Assembly: GCF_014168535.1 (NCBI RefSeq)
Contig: NZ_CP060007.1
Span: 1,674,001 to 1,738,000, forward strand
Reading direction: 5' to 3'
Source of the DNA: Lacibacter sediminis
Lineage (GTDB): Bacteria; Bacteroidota; Bacteroidia; Chitinophagales; Chitinophagaceae
DNA: 64,000 bases
Shown here: piece after piece, positions 27,293 through 36,357 of the stretch
Numbering within the stretch: position 1 is the stretch's first letter
Layout of the letters: every line of letters starts with the position of its first letter
Translations under genes and position numbers: made by a program
The notes under the pieces: model-generated
The model's input: only the letters and a program-made list of their open reading frames with translations
Database searches by the model: none
Told to the model about the DNA's origin: nothing

Positions 27293-29569
27293 ATGATAAT
27301 AGAGCAACCTGCTTCAAAAAGAAAGCTTAAACTGGTTGAAATAAACGGTGATTTAATCATCATTGGTGGCGGACTTTCAGGCGCCTGTGCAGCTATAACA
27401 GCAGCCAGAGTTGGATTAAGTGTAGTGTTAGTGCAGGACAGACCTGTGTTAGGAGGTAATTCTTCCAGCGAAGTCAGGCTGTGGGTTTTGGGTGCAACAT
27501 CACATATGGGTAACAATAACAGGTGGGCAAGAGAGGGTGGTCTGATTGACGAGATTTTGCTGGAGAATGCCTATCGAAATCCTGAAGGGAATTCGCTGAT
27601 TTATGATACCATTCTGCTGGAGAAAGTAACGAATGAAAAAAATATTACACTTCTTTTAAATACCGCAGTTTATGATCTTGAAAAAAAAGAGGATGATACG
27701 ATAAAATCTGTTCGAGCTTTCTGCAGCCAGAATTCAACTGAATATATTTTGTCTGCTCCATTATTTTGTGATGCATCAGGCGATGGAATTGTTGGGTTCT
27801 TAGCAGGTGCAGCATTCAGGATGGGTGCAGAATCGAAAGATGAATTTGGTGAAGGGTTTGCACCTCAAAAAGAATATGGAGAATTATTAGGTCATTCGCT
27901 TTACTTCTACAGTAAAGATACAGGTAAGCCTGTAAAATATATTCCGCCTGCTTTTGCATTAGATGATATCACAAAAATTCCCCGATACAAAAGTTTTAAT
28001 TCCAGCAATTATGGATGTCGCTTGTGGTGGATTGAATATGGTGGAAGATTGGATACCATACATGACACAGAAACCATCAAATGGGAATTATGGAAAGTGG
28101 TGTATGCTGTATGGAATCATATAAAAAATTCGGGGCAATTTCCAGAAGCTGAAAATCTGACATTAGAGTGGGTTGGAACAATTCCGGGAAAAAGGGAAAG
28201 CCGCCGCTTTGAGGGTGATTATATGATAAAACAGCAGGATGTGATTGAACAAACATTTTTTCATGATGCTGTTGCATTTGGCGGGTGGAGTGTTGACCTG
28301 CATCCATCTGATGGCGTATTCAGTGAATTACCTGGTTGTAACCAGTGGCATTCCAAAGGAGTTTATGGAATTCCATATCGTTGTTATTACAGCAAAAATA
28401 TTGCAAACCTGTTTTTTGCAGGTCGCATTATCAGTGCTACGCATGTGGCATTTGGTTCTACAAGAGTAATGGCTACCTGTGCACATGGCGGACAGGCGGT
28501 AGCTGTTGCAGCGTCGCTTTGTAAAAGATATAATCAATCACCCAGTGAAATCGGCAAACATCATATACAGGAACTACAGTTTGAATTATTGAAAACCGGT
28601 CATCATATACCTGGTTTGGCTTTAAAGGATTACATAGATCTGGTACAAAAAGCAGTGTCCATTAATGCATCATCTACTTTTCAGTTGAATGAAATTCCTG
28701 TATCAGATCACTGGCAAACGATTACTGATTCAGTGGCTCAAATGCTTCCCGTGGATCAGCAACAAATGCCTTCTATAACATTTTATGCAAGAACAAAGCA
28801 AGCAACTAACCTGAAAATTGAACTGCGAAAAACCAGCAAGTCATTTAATCACACGCCCGATGTAACGCTCGAAAAAATAGAAGTTGAAATTACTCCAGGG
28901 GTGGAAAATTATACGATCGCATTCAAATCTTTCATTAATGAAGCATGTTATGCATTTGTTTGTTTTATGAAAAATGAACAGGTGGAATTATGTTTCAGCG
29001 ATAAACGAATCACCGGTTTGCTTTCTGTTTTCAATGCTATTAATCCTGCTGTCTCCAATTATGGGAAACAGGAACCGGCTGAAAATATTGGCGTGGATGC
29101 ATTTGAGTTTTGGTGTCCTAAACGCAGACCTGCCGGAAAGAACATCGCTATGAAAATTGAGCCTGCATTAAAATCCTTCTCCCCGGAAAATTTACGTAAT
29201 GGTTTACAAAGACCGGTAGCATCTACTAATGCATGGGTAGCGGCGGTTGACGATTTAAATCCAACCATAACCATCGAATGGAACGAAGCGGTTGCAATTA
29301 AAAAAGTCGAACTGTTTTTTGATACAGATTATGATCATCCGTTAGAATCTGTACTGTTGGCCAATCCCGAAACAACCATGGCTTTTTGTGTTGATCAGGT
29401 AAAGTTGTTGAATGATAAAGACGAAACAATTGCCAGCATTACAGGAAATTATTTAAGCCGCCGGATTATTGAATTTGCAGAAGCAGTTACAACCAGCCGA
29501 TTGAATTTAGTATTGTCAAACAGCAATAAAGAAGCACTGGTTTCTCTATTTGAAATAAGGTGTTACTAA
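27293..29569 (+). CDS. FAD-dependent oxidoreductase with C-terminal jelly-roll domain
   Basis: A 758-residue protein with no signal peptide, so it is probably cytoplasmic. It opens with a dinucleotide-binding fold (DLIIIGGGLSGACAAITAARVGLSVVLVQDRP, about residues 20-55) and the block VLGGNSSSEVRLWV common in the FAD oxidoreductases that sit in glycan loci; SATHVAFGSTRVMATCAHGGQAV closes the FAD site near residue 400. From about 590 the sequence resembles a galactose-binding-like sandwich (TITIEWNEAVAIKKVELFFDTDYDHPLES). It is first of a row with a GH2 enzyme, an ExuT-like carrier and an esterase, with gaps of 30-50 bases. A role in oxidising or dehydrating an unusual sugar after uptake is plausible, but the reaction is not known. 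Confidence 0.88.
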   Translation: MIIEQPASKRKLKLVEINGDLIIIGGGLSGACAAITAARVGLSVVLVQDRPVLGGNSSSEVRLWVLGATSHMGNNNRWAREGGLIDEILLENAYRNPEGNSLIYDTILLEKVTNEKNITLLLNTAVYDLEKKEDDTIKSVRAFCSQNSTEYILSAPLFCDASGDGIVGFLAGAAFRMGAESKDEFGEGFAPQKEYGELLGHSLYFYSKDTGKPVKYIPPAFALDDITKIPRYKSFNSSNYGCRLWWIEYGGRLDTIHDTETIKWELWKVVYAVWNHIKNSGQFPEAENLTLEWVGTIPGKRESRRFEGDYMIKQQDVIEQTFFHDAVAFGGWSVDLHPSDGVFSELPGCNQWHSKGVYGIPYRCYYSKNIANLFFAGRIISATHVAFGSTRVMATCAHGGQAVAVAASLCKRYNQSPSEIGKHHIQELQFELLKTGHHIPGLALKDYIDLVQKAVSINASSTFQLNEIPVSDHWQTITDSVAQMLPVDQQQMPSITFYARTKQATNLKIELRKTSKSFNHTPDVTLEKIEVEITPGVENYTIAFKSFINEACYAFVCFMKNEQVELCFSDKRITGLLSVFNAINPAVSNYGKQEPAENIGVDAFEFWCPKRRPAGKNIAMKIEPALKSFSPENLRNGLQRPVASTNAWVAAVDDLNPTITIEWNEAVAIKKVELFFDTDYDHPLESVLLANPETTMAFCVDQVKLLNDKDETIASITGNYLSRRIIEFAEAVTTSRLNLVLSNSNKEALVSLFEIRCY

Positions 29570-29615
29570 ACCTCACATCTTTATAAATTATTTTAACGAT
29601 TAAACTTGCCTTTTC

Positions 29616-31655
29616 ATGAACCTGCTTTTAAAAACAATACCATTACTTTTTTTATTTCAATGCTTAATTCTATCCGGCTACAGCCAAACTATTTCTTTAA
29701 ATGGCGACTGGACCTTTAGTATTGATCCAATGCAAAGAGGAGAAGCATCTCGTTGGCATGAACCTTGGAAAATTAAAGAAGGCGATACATCATTGTTGGT
29801 AGCAGGTTTCGACCAGGTGGCAGTTCCACATAACTGGAGTTTAGATCCACGCTATAATATTATTGGTAAAGCCTGGTACAGAAAAGCTTTTAAACTTTCT
29901 GCTCCCATAGCTGATAAAGAAGTAAGGTTGCATTTTGAAGCTGTATTTAATAAGGCAAGAATATTTATTAATGGATCATTGGCAGGTTACCACGAAGGCG
30001 GATACACGCCATTCACTATTACCATCACTAAATATGTCAAGCCTTCAGAAATAAATTTTATCAGTGTAGAAGTTGATAATAGCTGGGATGAATTTACAAT
30101 TCCGGGCGCAAGAGTTTCTGATAATAGTAATGCACAGGTATTTCCCTGGTATGAGTTTGGAGGGATCACAAGGGATGTGAGTTTGTTAATCAGTAACAAG
30201 GTTTATGTCTCCAATCAGAAAATTGAATCCACGCCTGATTTAAATACCGGCAAAGCATCTGTAAAAATCTTCACCTGGGTGGAGAACAAATACAATGAAG
30301 ACAAAACAGTAACCTTAAACTATGCAATTAAGAATAGAACTACGGGTAAAATTTTACCAAACAACAACCGACAGGAAGTTTTCATAAAGGCATATACCAG
30401 GCAATTGGTTGAAATGAATCTGTCGCTTAACAAAGAGGAAGTGTTACTGTGGGATTGTGATAATCCGAATCTGTATGATGTGCATACGTCTTTAGTACAA
30501 AGCGGAACAAACATCAATGACTATGAAACTTATTTTGGTATAAGAACATTTACCGTTAAAGGCACGCAGTTACTGTTAAACGGAAAGCCAATACGAATGG
30601 CTGGTGCAAACAGGCAATCAGATCATCCTGTGTATGGTTCAACTGAGCCTGATACCATTGCTCAACTGGATATGATGCTGATGCGAAAAGGCCAAATGAT
30701 TTTTTCCAGATTAAGTCACACACCACTCAGCAGGCATTTTTATAAATGGGCTGATGAACATGGCTATTTGATTATTGCTGAAATTACGAACTGGCAATTG
30801 TCTCCTGTGCAAATGACCAGTCAGCGAATTAAAGATGCGTTTGAAGCACAAATGAAGGAAATGGTGGAAAATTTCTGGAACAGTCCTTCGATTGTGGCGT
30901 ACAGCACCGGCAATGAATATGCAAGCTGGACAACCGAAGGAGATGAGTGGACAAGGTATCAAATGGAAAAGTTTCGGGAATTAGATACCACCAGATTAAT
31001 GACATTTGTTGCAATCGGTACAGCAGCAAGTGTTACTAACTTAAACCTTGCACATAATTCTTTTCGCTACTGCGATTTTTTGAATTTTAATAATTACAGC
31101 AATGCAGATGGCTTAACAAAAAATCTTGAAAACATACATAATAGGTTTCCTGATAAACCCATCTTCATCAGTGAAACCGGTGTACGGTCTGACCAGGTGA
31201 AAAGTGAGGAAGAACGAATCAAACATTTGGAAGGGGTCATCAATGTGGTAAAGACACATCCTTATGCCGTGGGTTTTGCATACTGGACATTTAATGACTA
31301 CTTAAGCAGATATACCAGCACCAATAAAAGTGGTTACAGACCATGGGGTATTGTAGATGAGAACAGAAAGCCCAAAGATTTATACAAAGCTTTCCAGTCA
31401 AAACTTTCCCCTGTTTTAGTGACTACTTCAAAAGATAACGTTTTGATAAAAGGAGTAAATGATTTTCCGTCTTATACATTGACCAATCATGTATTGAAAA
31501 TAATGGTAGCGGATAAAGTTATTTCCACGCATGAACTACCTGTTATTGAGCCGGGAAATACCATCGAAATAAAAGTAAGTAAGCTGCAGGCAAAATCAAG
31601 AATGGTCATAGAAAATAAAGGAGGAATCGTTATTTATGATTCTTTGCTGCAGTAA
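29616..31655 (+). CDS. GH2 glycoside hydrolase, secreted
   Basis: A 679-residue retaining exo-hydrolase with a signal peptide (FLFQCLILSGYSQ). It has the GH2 sugar-binding domain (LNGDWTFSIDPMQRGEA, VAVPHNWSLDPRYN), the Ig-like domain, and a TIM barrel with the acid/base motif VAYSTGNEYA (Glu434) and the nucleophile motif FISETGV (Glu520). The barrel entry AGANRQSDHPVYGSTEP departs from the usual G.N.H pattern of beta-galactosidases, and a short C-terminal domain of about 80 residues follows. This places it in the beta-glucuronidase-like or unassigned part of GH2. It lies 46 bases after the FAD gene and 36 before an ExuT-like carrier, which suggests that it releases a uronic acid or related sugar that the carrier takes up. 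That link is inference. Confidence 0.9.
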   Translation: MNLLLKTIPLLFLFQCLILSGYSQTISLNGDWTFSIDPMQRGEASRWHEPWKIKEGDTSLLVAGFDQVAVPHNWSLDPRYNIIGKAWYRKAFKLSAPIADKEVRLHFEAVFNKARIFINGSLAGYHEGGYTPFTITITKYVKPSEINFISVEVDNSWDEFTIPGARVSDNSNAQVFPWYEFGGITRDVSLLISNKVYVSNQKIESTPDLNTGKASVKIFTWVENKYNEDKTVTLNYAIKNRTTGKILPNNNRQEVFIKAYTRQLVEMNLSLNKEEVLLWDCDNPNLYDVHTSLVQSGTNINDYETYFGIRTFTVKGTQLLLNGKPIRMAGANRQSDHPVYGSTEPDTIAQLDMMLMRKGQMIFSRLSHTPLSRHFYKWADEHGYLIIAEITNWQLSPVQMTSQRIKDAFEAQMKEMVENFWNSPSIVAYSTGNEYASWTTEGDEWTRYQMEKFRELDTTRLMTFVAIGTAASVTNLNLAHNSFRYCDFLNFNNYSNADGLTKNLENIHNRFPDKPIFISETGVRSDQVKSEEERIKHLEGVINVVKTHPYAVGFAYWTFNDYLSRYTSTNKSGYRPWGIVDENRKPKDLYKAFQSKLSPVLVTTSKDNVLIKGVNDFPSYTLTNHVLKIMVADKVISTHELPVIEPGNTIEIKVSKLQAKSRMVIENKGGIVIYDSLLQ

Positions 31656-31691
31656 ATATTTTTTTACTATCACTACTAAATAAAAGAAGCC

Positions 31692-33080
31692 ATGAAATTA
31701 AAAGGAATGCGTTGGTGGATTGTTGTACTGTTGTTTCTGGCGGCTGTTTTGAACTATATCGATCGACAAACTTTGTCAGCACTGGCACCAACCATACAGA
31801 AAGATCTCTTTATGGGTGACCAGCAATATGCGAATGTGATCAATATATTTTTGATAGCTTACACCATCGCTTATCTAATTTCAGGTCGTATTGCTGATAA
31901 AATTGGCACCCGTGCAAGCTTATTAATTTTTGTAGCCTGGTGGTCTTTAGCCAACATGCTTACAGCAGCGGCCAGAGGTGTAACATCATTGGCGGTTTAC
32001 AGATTTGCATTAGGTTTAGGTGAAGCAGGTATTTGGCCGGCAGCTTCAAAGGCCGTGTCTGAATGGTTTCCCGCAAAAGAACGTGCTTTAGCAATTGGCA
32101 TCTACACCATGGGCGCTACAATTGGTGCCACCATGGCTCCTTACATTGTAATTCCATTGGCTACTCATACGTATACCGAAACAATGCCGGCTGTTGCAAA
32201 CTGGTTAGGCAATGGAACCGGTTGGAAACTGGCATTTATTTTAACAGGTTTAGCAGGGTTGGTATGGCTTGTTCCGTGGATGATGGTTTATCGTCGTCCT
32301 GAAAAAAGTAAACTTATCACTACTTCCGAATTACAAATGTTGCAGACATCTTCCTCAACAGAAGATGCATTCGAATCAGAAAAGAACAATGCCTGGTCGT
32401 GGAAACAAGTGCTGTTATTTCGTGGTACCTGGTTATTGTTAATTGGCAGATTAATTACAGATCCGGTTTGGTATTTCTATCAATTTTGGTTTCCGAAATA
32501 TTTAAGTGCAGATAGAAATGTTACTCAGGAACAATTAAAAATTACCTGGATTATTTATGCTGCTGCCGGTGTAGGTAGTTTATTGGGAGGTGTGTTGTCC
32601 GGCAGAATAATAAAAAAAGGAGCAACACCTGTTGCCAGTCGCATGTGGGTGATGTTGGGTTGTGCATTGTTAATGCCTTTGTCACCATTCATTGCATCGG
32701 CAACGGGTTTAAATATTTCTTTGATGCTAACTGTTTGCACAGTACTGGCTTCATTGGCATGGTTGATTAATATCAGTTCACTGGTGGTTGATGTGGTACC
32801 TAAACATTCATTGGGTACAGTATTTAGCGTGGTGGCAGCAGGTAGTACTTTGGGTGGTATTATGATGAATATGATTGTCGCTTCCATGGTTACCGGGCCA
32901 TCCACAAAAACTGCCGGTTTTCTGGATCGTGCATTTCATGCAATACTTGATCCTGTGTTGAACATGGTGCAGGGGAATGGGTTCGGTCAATGGTTTTTGA
33001 TCATGGCTTTTCTGCATCCGATCGGATGGCTCGTTCTTAAGTTTGGAGGAATACATCGTCTTTCACCAGTTAAGAAATAA
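31692..33080 (+). CDS. MFS transporter, anion:cation symporter family (ExuT-like)
   Basis: An inner-membrane carrier of 462 residues with about twelve helices. The first helix and loop MRWWIVVLLFLAAVLNYIDRQTLS, the motif GRIADKIGTRASL between helices 2 and 3, and FALGLGEAGIWPAASKAVSEWFP in helix 4-5 are typical of the hexuronate and glucarate carriers of the ACS group. Family members move monosaccharide acids together with protons. It has an insertion of about 30 residues around position 165, VIPLATHTYTETMPAVANWL, relative to the shorter members. Position between a GH2 gene and a sugar esterase gene points to uptake of a locus product. The family is firm; the acid sugar substrate is inferred. 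Confidence 0.9.
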   Translation: MKLKGMRWWIVVLLFLAAVLNYIDRQTLSALAPTIQKDLFMGDQQYANVINIFLIAYTIAYLISGRIADKIGTRASLLIFVAWWSLANMLTAAARGVTSLAVYRFALGLGEAGIWPAASKAVSEWFPAKERALAIGIYTMGATIGATMAPYIVIPLATHTYTETMPAVANWLGNGTGWKLAFILTGLAGLVWLVPWMMVYRRPEKSKLITTSELQMLQTSSSTEDAFESEKNNAWSWKQVLLFRGTWLLLIGRLITDPVWYFYQFWFPKYLSADRNVTQEQLKITWIIYAAAGVGSLLGGVLSGRIIKKGATPVASRMWVMLGCALLMPLSPFIASATGLNISLMLTVCTVLASLAWLINISSLVVDVVPKHSLGTVFSVVAAGSTLGGIMMNMIVASMVTGPSTKTAGFLDRAFHAILDPVLNMVQGNGFGQWFLIMAFLHPIGWLVLKFGGIHRLSPVKK

Positions 33081-33122
33081 TTGATTTTGGGCAATAACTA
33101 ATAATTTATAAAACTGCGTAAC

Positions 33123-34523
33123 ATGTCAAAGTTGTTTTTTATTTCAGTGATGAGTAGTTTTCTTGCTATTCAATCATTTTCCCAAACCCGTTTGCCGGGC
33201 ATGTTCAGTGATAACATGGTATTGCAGCAGCAGGAGTTGGCATCTGTTTGGGGAATTGACAAACCAGGTGCAAAAATTTCGGTACGTGGCAGTTGGGGCA
33301 ACAATGCAACTGCAACAACCGATGCCAATGGTCATTGGAAATTAAAGTTACAAACGCCTGCAGCCGGTGGTCCATATACTTTGGTGATCAAAGGAAGTAA
33401 AGAAATTAGTTTAAAAAATGTATTGATCGGTGAAGTGTGGTTTTGCTCCGGGCAATCGAACATGGAGATGCCGGTAAAAGGTTACAACAACCAACCAGTG
33501 ATTGGCAGCAATGAAACTATACTCAACTCTGCGAACGACAACATCCGTTTTCTGAATACGCCCCGTTCTTCAAGCATCACTCCTTTGTACGATGTGAAAG
33601 GGGAGTGGAAAGTTGCCGGTCCTGCTACAACTGGAAATTTTAGTGCAACGGCATATTATTTTGCAAAGAAAATTCAGTCAGTATTAGGAGTGCCAGTTGG
33701 CATTATTCAATCGGCATGGGGTGCTTCAACGATTGAAAGCTGGATGGATAAAGAAAGCTTATCAGCATTTAAAAATAAAATGATCCCTGCAACGCTTCCG
33801 GATTCTTTTCCTAACAGAACTCCGACAATTTTGTACAACAGCATGCTGCATCCATACGTTGGCTACACTTTAAAAGGTGTGTTGTGGTACCAGGGAGAAG
33901 CAAACCGTGAAAATGCAAATGAATATCATGCCTTGTTTACTTCCATGATCAACTCATGGCGAACGCAATGGCAGCAAGGAGATTTTCCATTTTACTTTGT
34001 ACAGATCGCTCCATTTGAACCGGGAAAAATAAATGCAGCTTTTTTGCGTGAAGCACAACTGCAAACTATGTTATCAGTAAAAAATACGGCGATGGCAGTT
34101 ACCATGGACATCGGTGAGCGAACAGTGATCCATCCTGCACAAAAAGAACAGGTGGGAAATCGTTTGGCCTATTGGGCACTGGCAAAAGATTACAATATAA
34201 AAGGCATTGCTTTCAGCGGCCCTGTCTATAAACAACTGGAGAAGACAACTAACGGCAGACTGATGCTTACGTTTGATTACTGCGAACAAGGGTTATCAAG
34301 TTTTGGTAAACCTCTTACCGATTTTGAGATAGCAGGTGAAGACAAAATATTTTATCCAGCGCAGGCAATGATACGTAATGACAAGAGCGGCGTTCTTGTT
34401 GTTTGGAACGATGCAGTTAAAAATCCTGTGAGTGTTCGATATGCATTTAAAAATTGGGCAGAAGGCAGTTTATTTAATACACAAGGTTTGCCTGCTTCTT
34501 CTTTCAGAACAGATAATTGGTGA
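33123..34523 (+). CDS. Sialate O-acetylesterase-type carbohydrate esterase
   Basis: A secreted esterase of 466 residues. After a signal peptide (FLAIQSFSQ) it shows LPGMFSDNMVLQQ, an N-terminal Ig-like part (to about residue 100), then the SGNH-type block GEVWFCSGQSNMEMP with the nucleophile Ser112. The second part has LWYQGEANR, the block with the Gln-Gly-Glu-Ala that helps form the oxyanion site, and a C-terminal beta domain. Enzymes of this family remove acetyl groups from sialic acids, and in glycan loci they often act on acetylated plant or algal polymers. It is the last of the row begun by the FAD gene. No sialidase or sialic acid genes are nearby, so an acetylated glycan other than sialic acid is more likely. 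Confidence 0.92.
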   Translation: MSKLFFISVMSSFLAIQSFSQTRLPGMFSDNMVLQQQELASVWGIDKPGAKISVRGSWGNNATATTDANGHWKLKLQTPAAGGPYTLVIKGSKEISLKNVLIGEVWFCSGQSNMEMPVKGYNNQPVIGSNETILNSANDNIRFLNTPRSSSITPLYDVKGEWKVAGPATTGNFSATAYYFAKKIQSVLGVPVGIIQSAWGASTIESWMDKESLSAFKNKMIPATLPDSFPNRTPTILYNSMLHPYVGYTLKGVLWYQGEANRENANEYHALFTSMINSWRTQWQQGDFPFYFVQIAPFEPGKINAAFLREAQLQTMLSVKNTAMAVTMDIGERTVIHPAQKEQVGNRLAYWALAKDYNIKGIAFSGPVYKQLEKTTNGRLMLTFDYCEQGLSSFGKPLTDFEIAGEDKIFYPAQAMIRNDKSGVLVVWNDAVKNPVSVRYAFKNWAEGSLFNTQGLPASSFRTDNW

Positions 34524-34559
34524 TGATTTTCCTCTTTCGAATATTTATTTGAATAGAAT

Positions 34560-34575
34560 ACCCCCTTTTTTTGGA
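34560..34575 (+). promoter_or_regulatory. Candidate HTCS operator before the beta-helix gene
   Basis: The site is ACCCCCTTTTTTTGGA, one C and one T longer than the common form. It lies 141 bases before the start at 34701, further than the other sites. A partial second copy, CCTCTTTCGAA, lies about 30 bases upstream. Confidence 0.5.
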
Positions 34576-34700
34576 TGTAAGGTTTCGGCTTTTTTGAACT
34601 GTTACGTTTAGCTTTAGACAGTTAACAGGTGTGAGTTTGTAAGGATATTTCCTTCCATGTTCCTGCTGTATAATATGCGATTCGTTTAATCATCAGTTCA

Positions 34701-36341
34701 ATGAAAATCAAAAAAATATTCCTCTTAATAGTTCTTGTTTGCTTAGGTTTTTCTTTAAAAGCAACAAATTATTATATCAACTCAGCAATTGGTAATGATG
34801 CAAATAAAGGCACCAGCTCAACGAATTCCTGGAAAACCGTATCGCCGGTAAAGTTGATTCAATTAACCCCCGGCGATTCTATTCTTTTTGCAACAGGGCA
34901 AAAATTCACAGGCATGTTGGTGCTTATCAATGTAAAAGGTAGTGCGCAACATTCTGTTGTAGTTAGCAGTTATCCGTTTAAAGGAAATAAAGCCAAACCT
35001 GTTTTAGATGCTGGTGAAGAATTAAATGCATTGCTGATTCAGAATTCTTCGTTCATACAGGTAAGCGGAATTGAATTCACGGGTATAATGTCGTATCAAA
35101 AAAATGCAACAGCCAACAAAACTGAAATGCGTTGCGGTATTCTTGTTGAAGTAACAAGAGATGAACTATTTGAAAACATAAAGTTGAATGATGTTGTTGT
35201 GCATGATGTATATTACAACCCCAAGGGCTTCATACGTTCAGCTGCTGAAATAAAAACGGCTAACGGTACTCAAAGTTATGGTTGGGGAATACGTGTCATC
35301 AATAATACAAAGGCAGGGCGATTAACGAATATGAAGGTTTTAAAGTCTGAAGTATTTAATGTGAGTCATACGGGCATAAAAGCTACCGGCAGCGTTAACA
35401 GCATTCAAAAATTGGAAATTGCTGATTGCAAGGTGCATCAAACAGGTGGGCCAGGTATGCAATTTTCAGGTGTAACAGATGGGCATATTCATCATAACAA
35501 GATTGATCATTCAGGTTCAACGGCTGATAGCAGAAACTGGGGCCGGGGCAGTGGTTTGTGGACATGGAGTTGCAGTAACATTGTGATTGAACACAATCGC
35601 TTTGAAAATGCAAATGGCCCCGGAGATTCTGCAGGTGTACATATTGATTACAATTGCAGTGATATAGTAATACAGTATAACGTAAGTGCAAATAATGCCG
35701 GTGGCTTTTGTGAAATACTGGGCAACAACTACAATTGTGCTTACCGCTACAACATCAGCATTAACGATGGTTTCAGAATAAAAGGAACGAATGGTGCTTT
35801 CCAGGAAGGAAAAATTTTCTGGCTAAGCGGTTACCAGGGAGATCAAAAGAAAAATGCAGGTCCGTACAACAGCTATTTCTACAACAACACGATTTATGTT
35901 GCTGCCAATATTACTCCGAAAGTAGCTGTGAGCAGCAGTGCTGATGGAGTGTTGATTGCTAATAACATTTTTTATTTTGAAACAGCCGCTCAAACTGTGG
36001 CTGGTGATCAGAAGAAAAAAGAAGTTGATGTTGATGGAGTGCCCAATGTTCTATTTGTGAGTAATCTTTTTCTCCGTGCAGATAACTGGCCAACTGACAT
36101 TCCACTGCAGGATTCAATGCCAATCATTGGAGATCCTTTGTTTAAAAACAAAGGAGGAGTATCGATCAAAGATTATTTGCCCGCCAATAAAGATCTGATT
36201 GTGAACAAGGGTATAACTGTTCAACCAATTCCAAAAGATACTATTGGACTTCGCATTGGTTTAAACGTAACACACGACATATTGGGGAACAAGATCAAAG
36301 GAAAACCTGATATGGGTGCTATTGAATCAAGTGAACAATAA
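34701..36341 (+). CDS. Secreted right-handed parallel beta-helix protein (polysaccharide lyase or hydrolase type)
   Basis: A 546-residue exported protein. A signal peptide (LVCLGFSLKATN) is followed by YYINSAIGNDANKGTSSTNSWKTV, the common opening of beta-helix enzymes in Bacteroidota, then GDSILFATGQKFTG and repeats of the N..I..N.I type (IVIEHNRFENANGPGDSAGVHI, DIVIQYNVSANNAGG). This fold is used by pectate lyases, GH28 and carrageenases of GH82, among others; none of their signature catalytic blocks was recognised, so the activity is open. It overlaps or nearly touches the sulfatase gene downstream, and has an operator-like site upstream. Action on a charged polysaccharide backbone is likely from context. 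Confidence 0.8.
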   Translation: MKIKKIFLLIVLVCLGFSLKATNYYINSAIGNDANKGTSSTNSWKTVSPVKLIQLTPGDSILFATGQKFTGMLVLINVKGSAQHSVVVSSYPFKGNKAKPVLDAGEELNALLIQNSSFIQVSGIEFTGIMSYQKNATANKTEMRCGILVEVTRDELFENIKLNDVVVHDVYYNPKGFIRSAAEIKTANGTQSYGWGIRVINNTKAGRLTNMKVLKSEVFNVSHTGIKATGSVNSIQKLEIADCKVHQTGGPGMQFSGVTDGHIHHNKIDHSGSTADSRNWGRGSGLWTWSCSNIVIEHNRFENANGPGDSAGVHIDYNCSDIVIQYNVSANNAGGFCEILGNNYNCAYRYNISINDGFRIKGTNGAFQEGKIFWLSGYQGDQKKNAGPYNSYFYNNTIYVAANITPKVAVSSSADGVLIANNIFYFETAAQTVAGDQKKKEVDVDGVPNVLFVSNLFLRADNWPTDIPLQDSMPIIGDPLFKNKGGVSIKDYLPANKDLIVNKGITVQPIPKDTIGLRIGLNVTHDILGNKIKGKPDMGAIESSEQ

Positions 36342-36357
36342 ACTTAAATCAACAACA

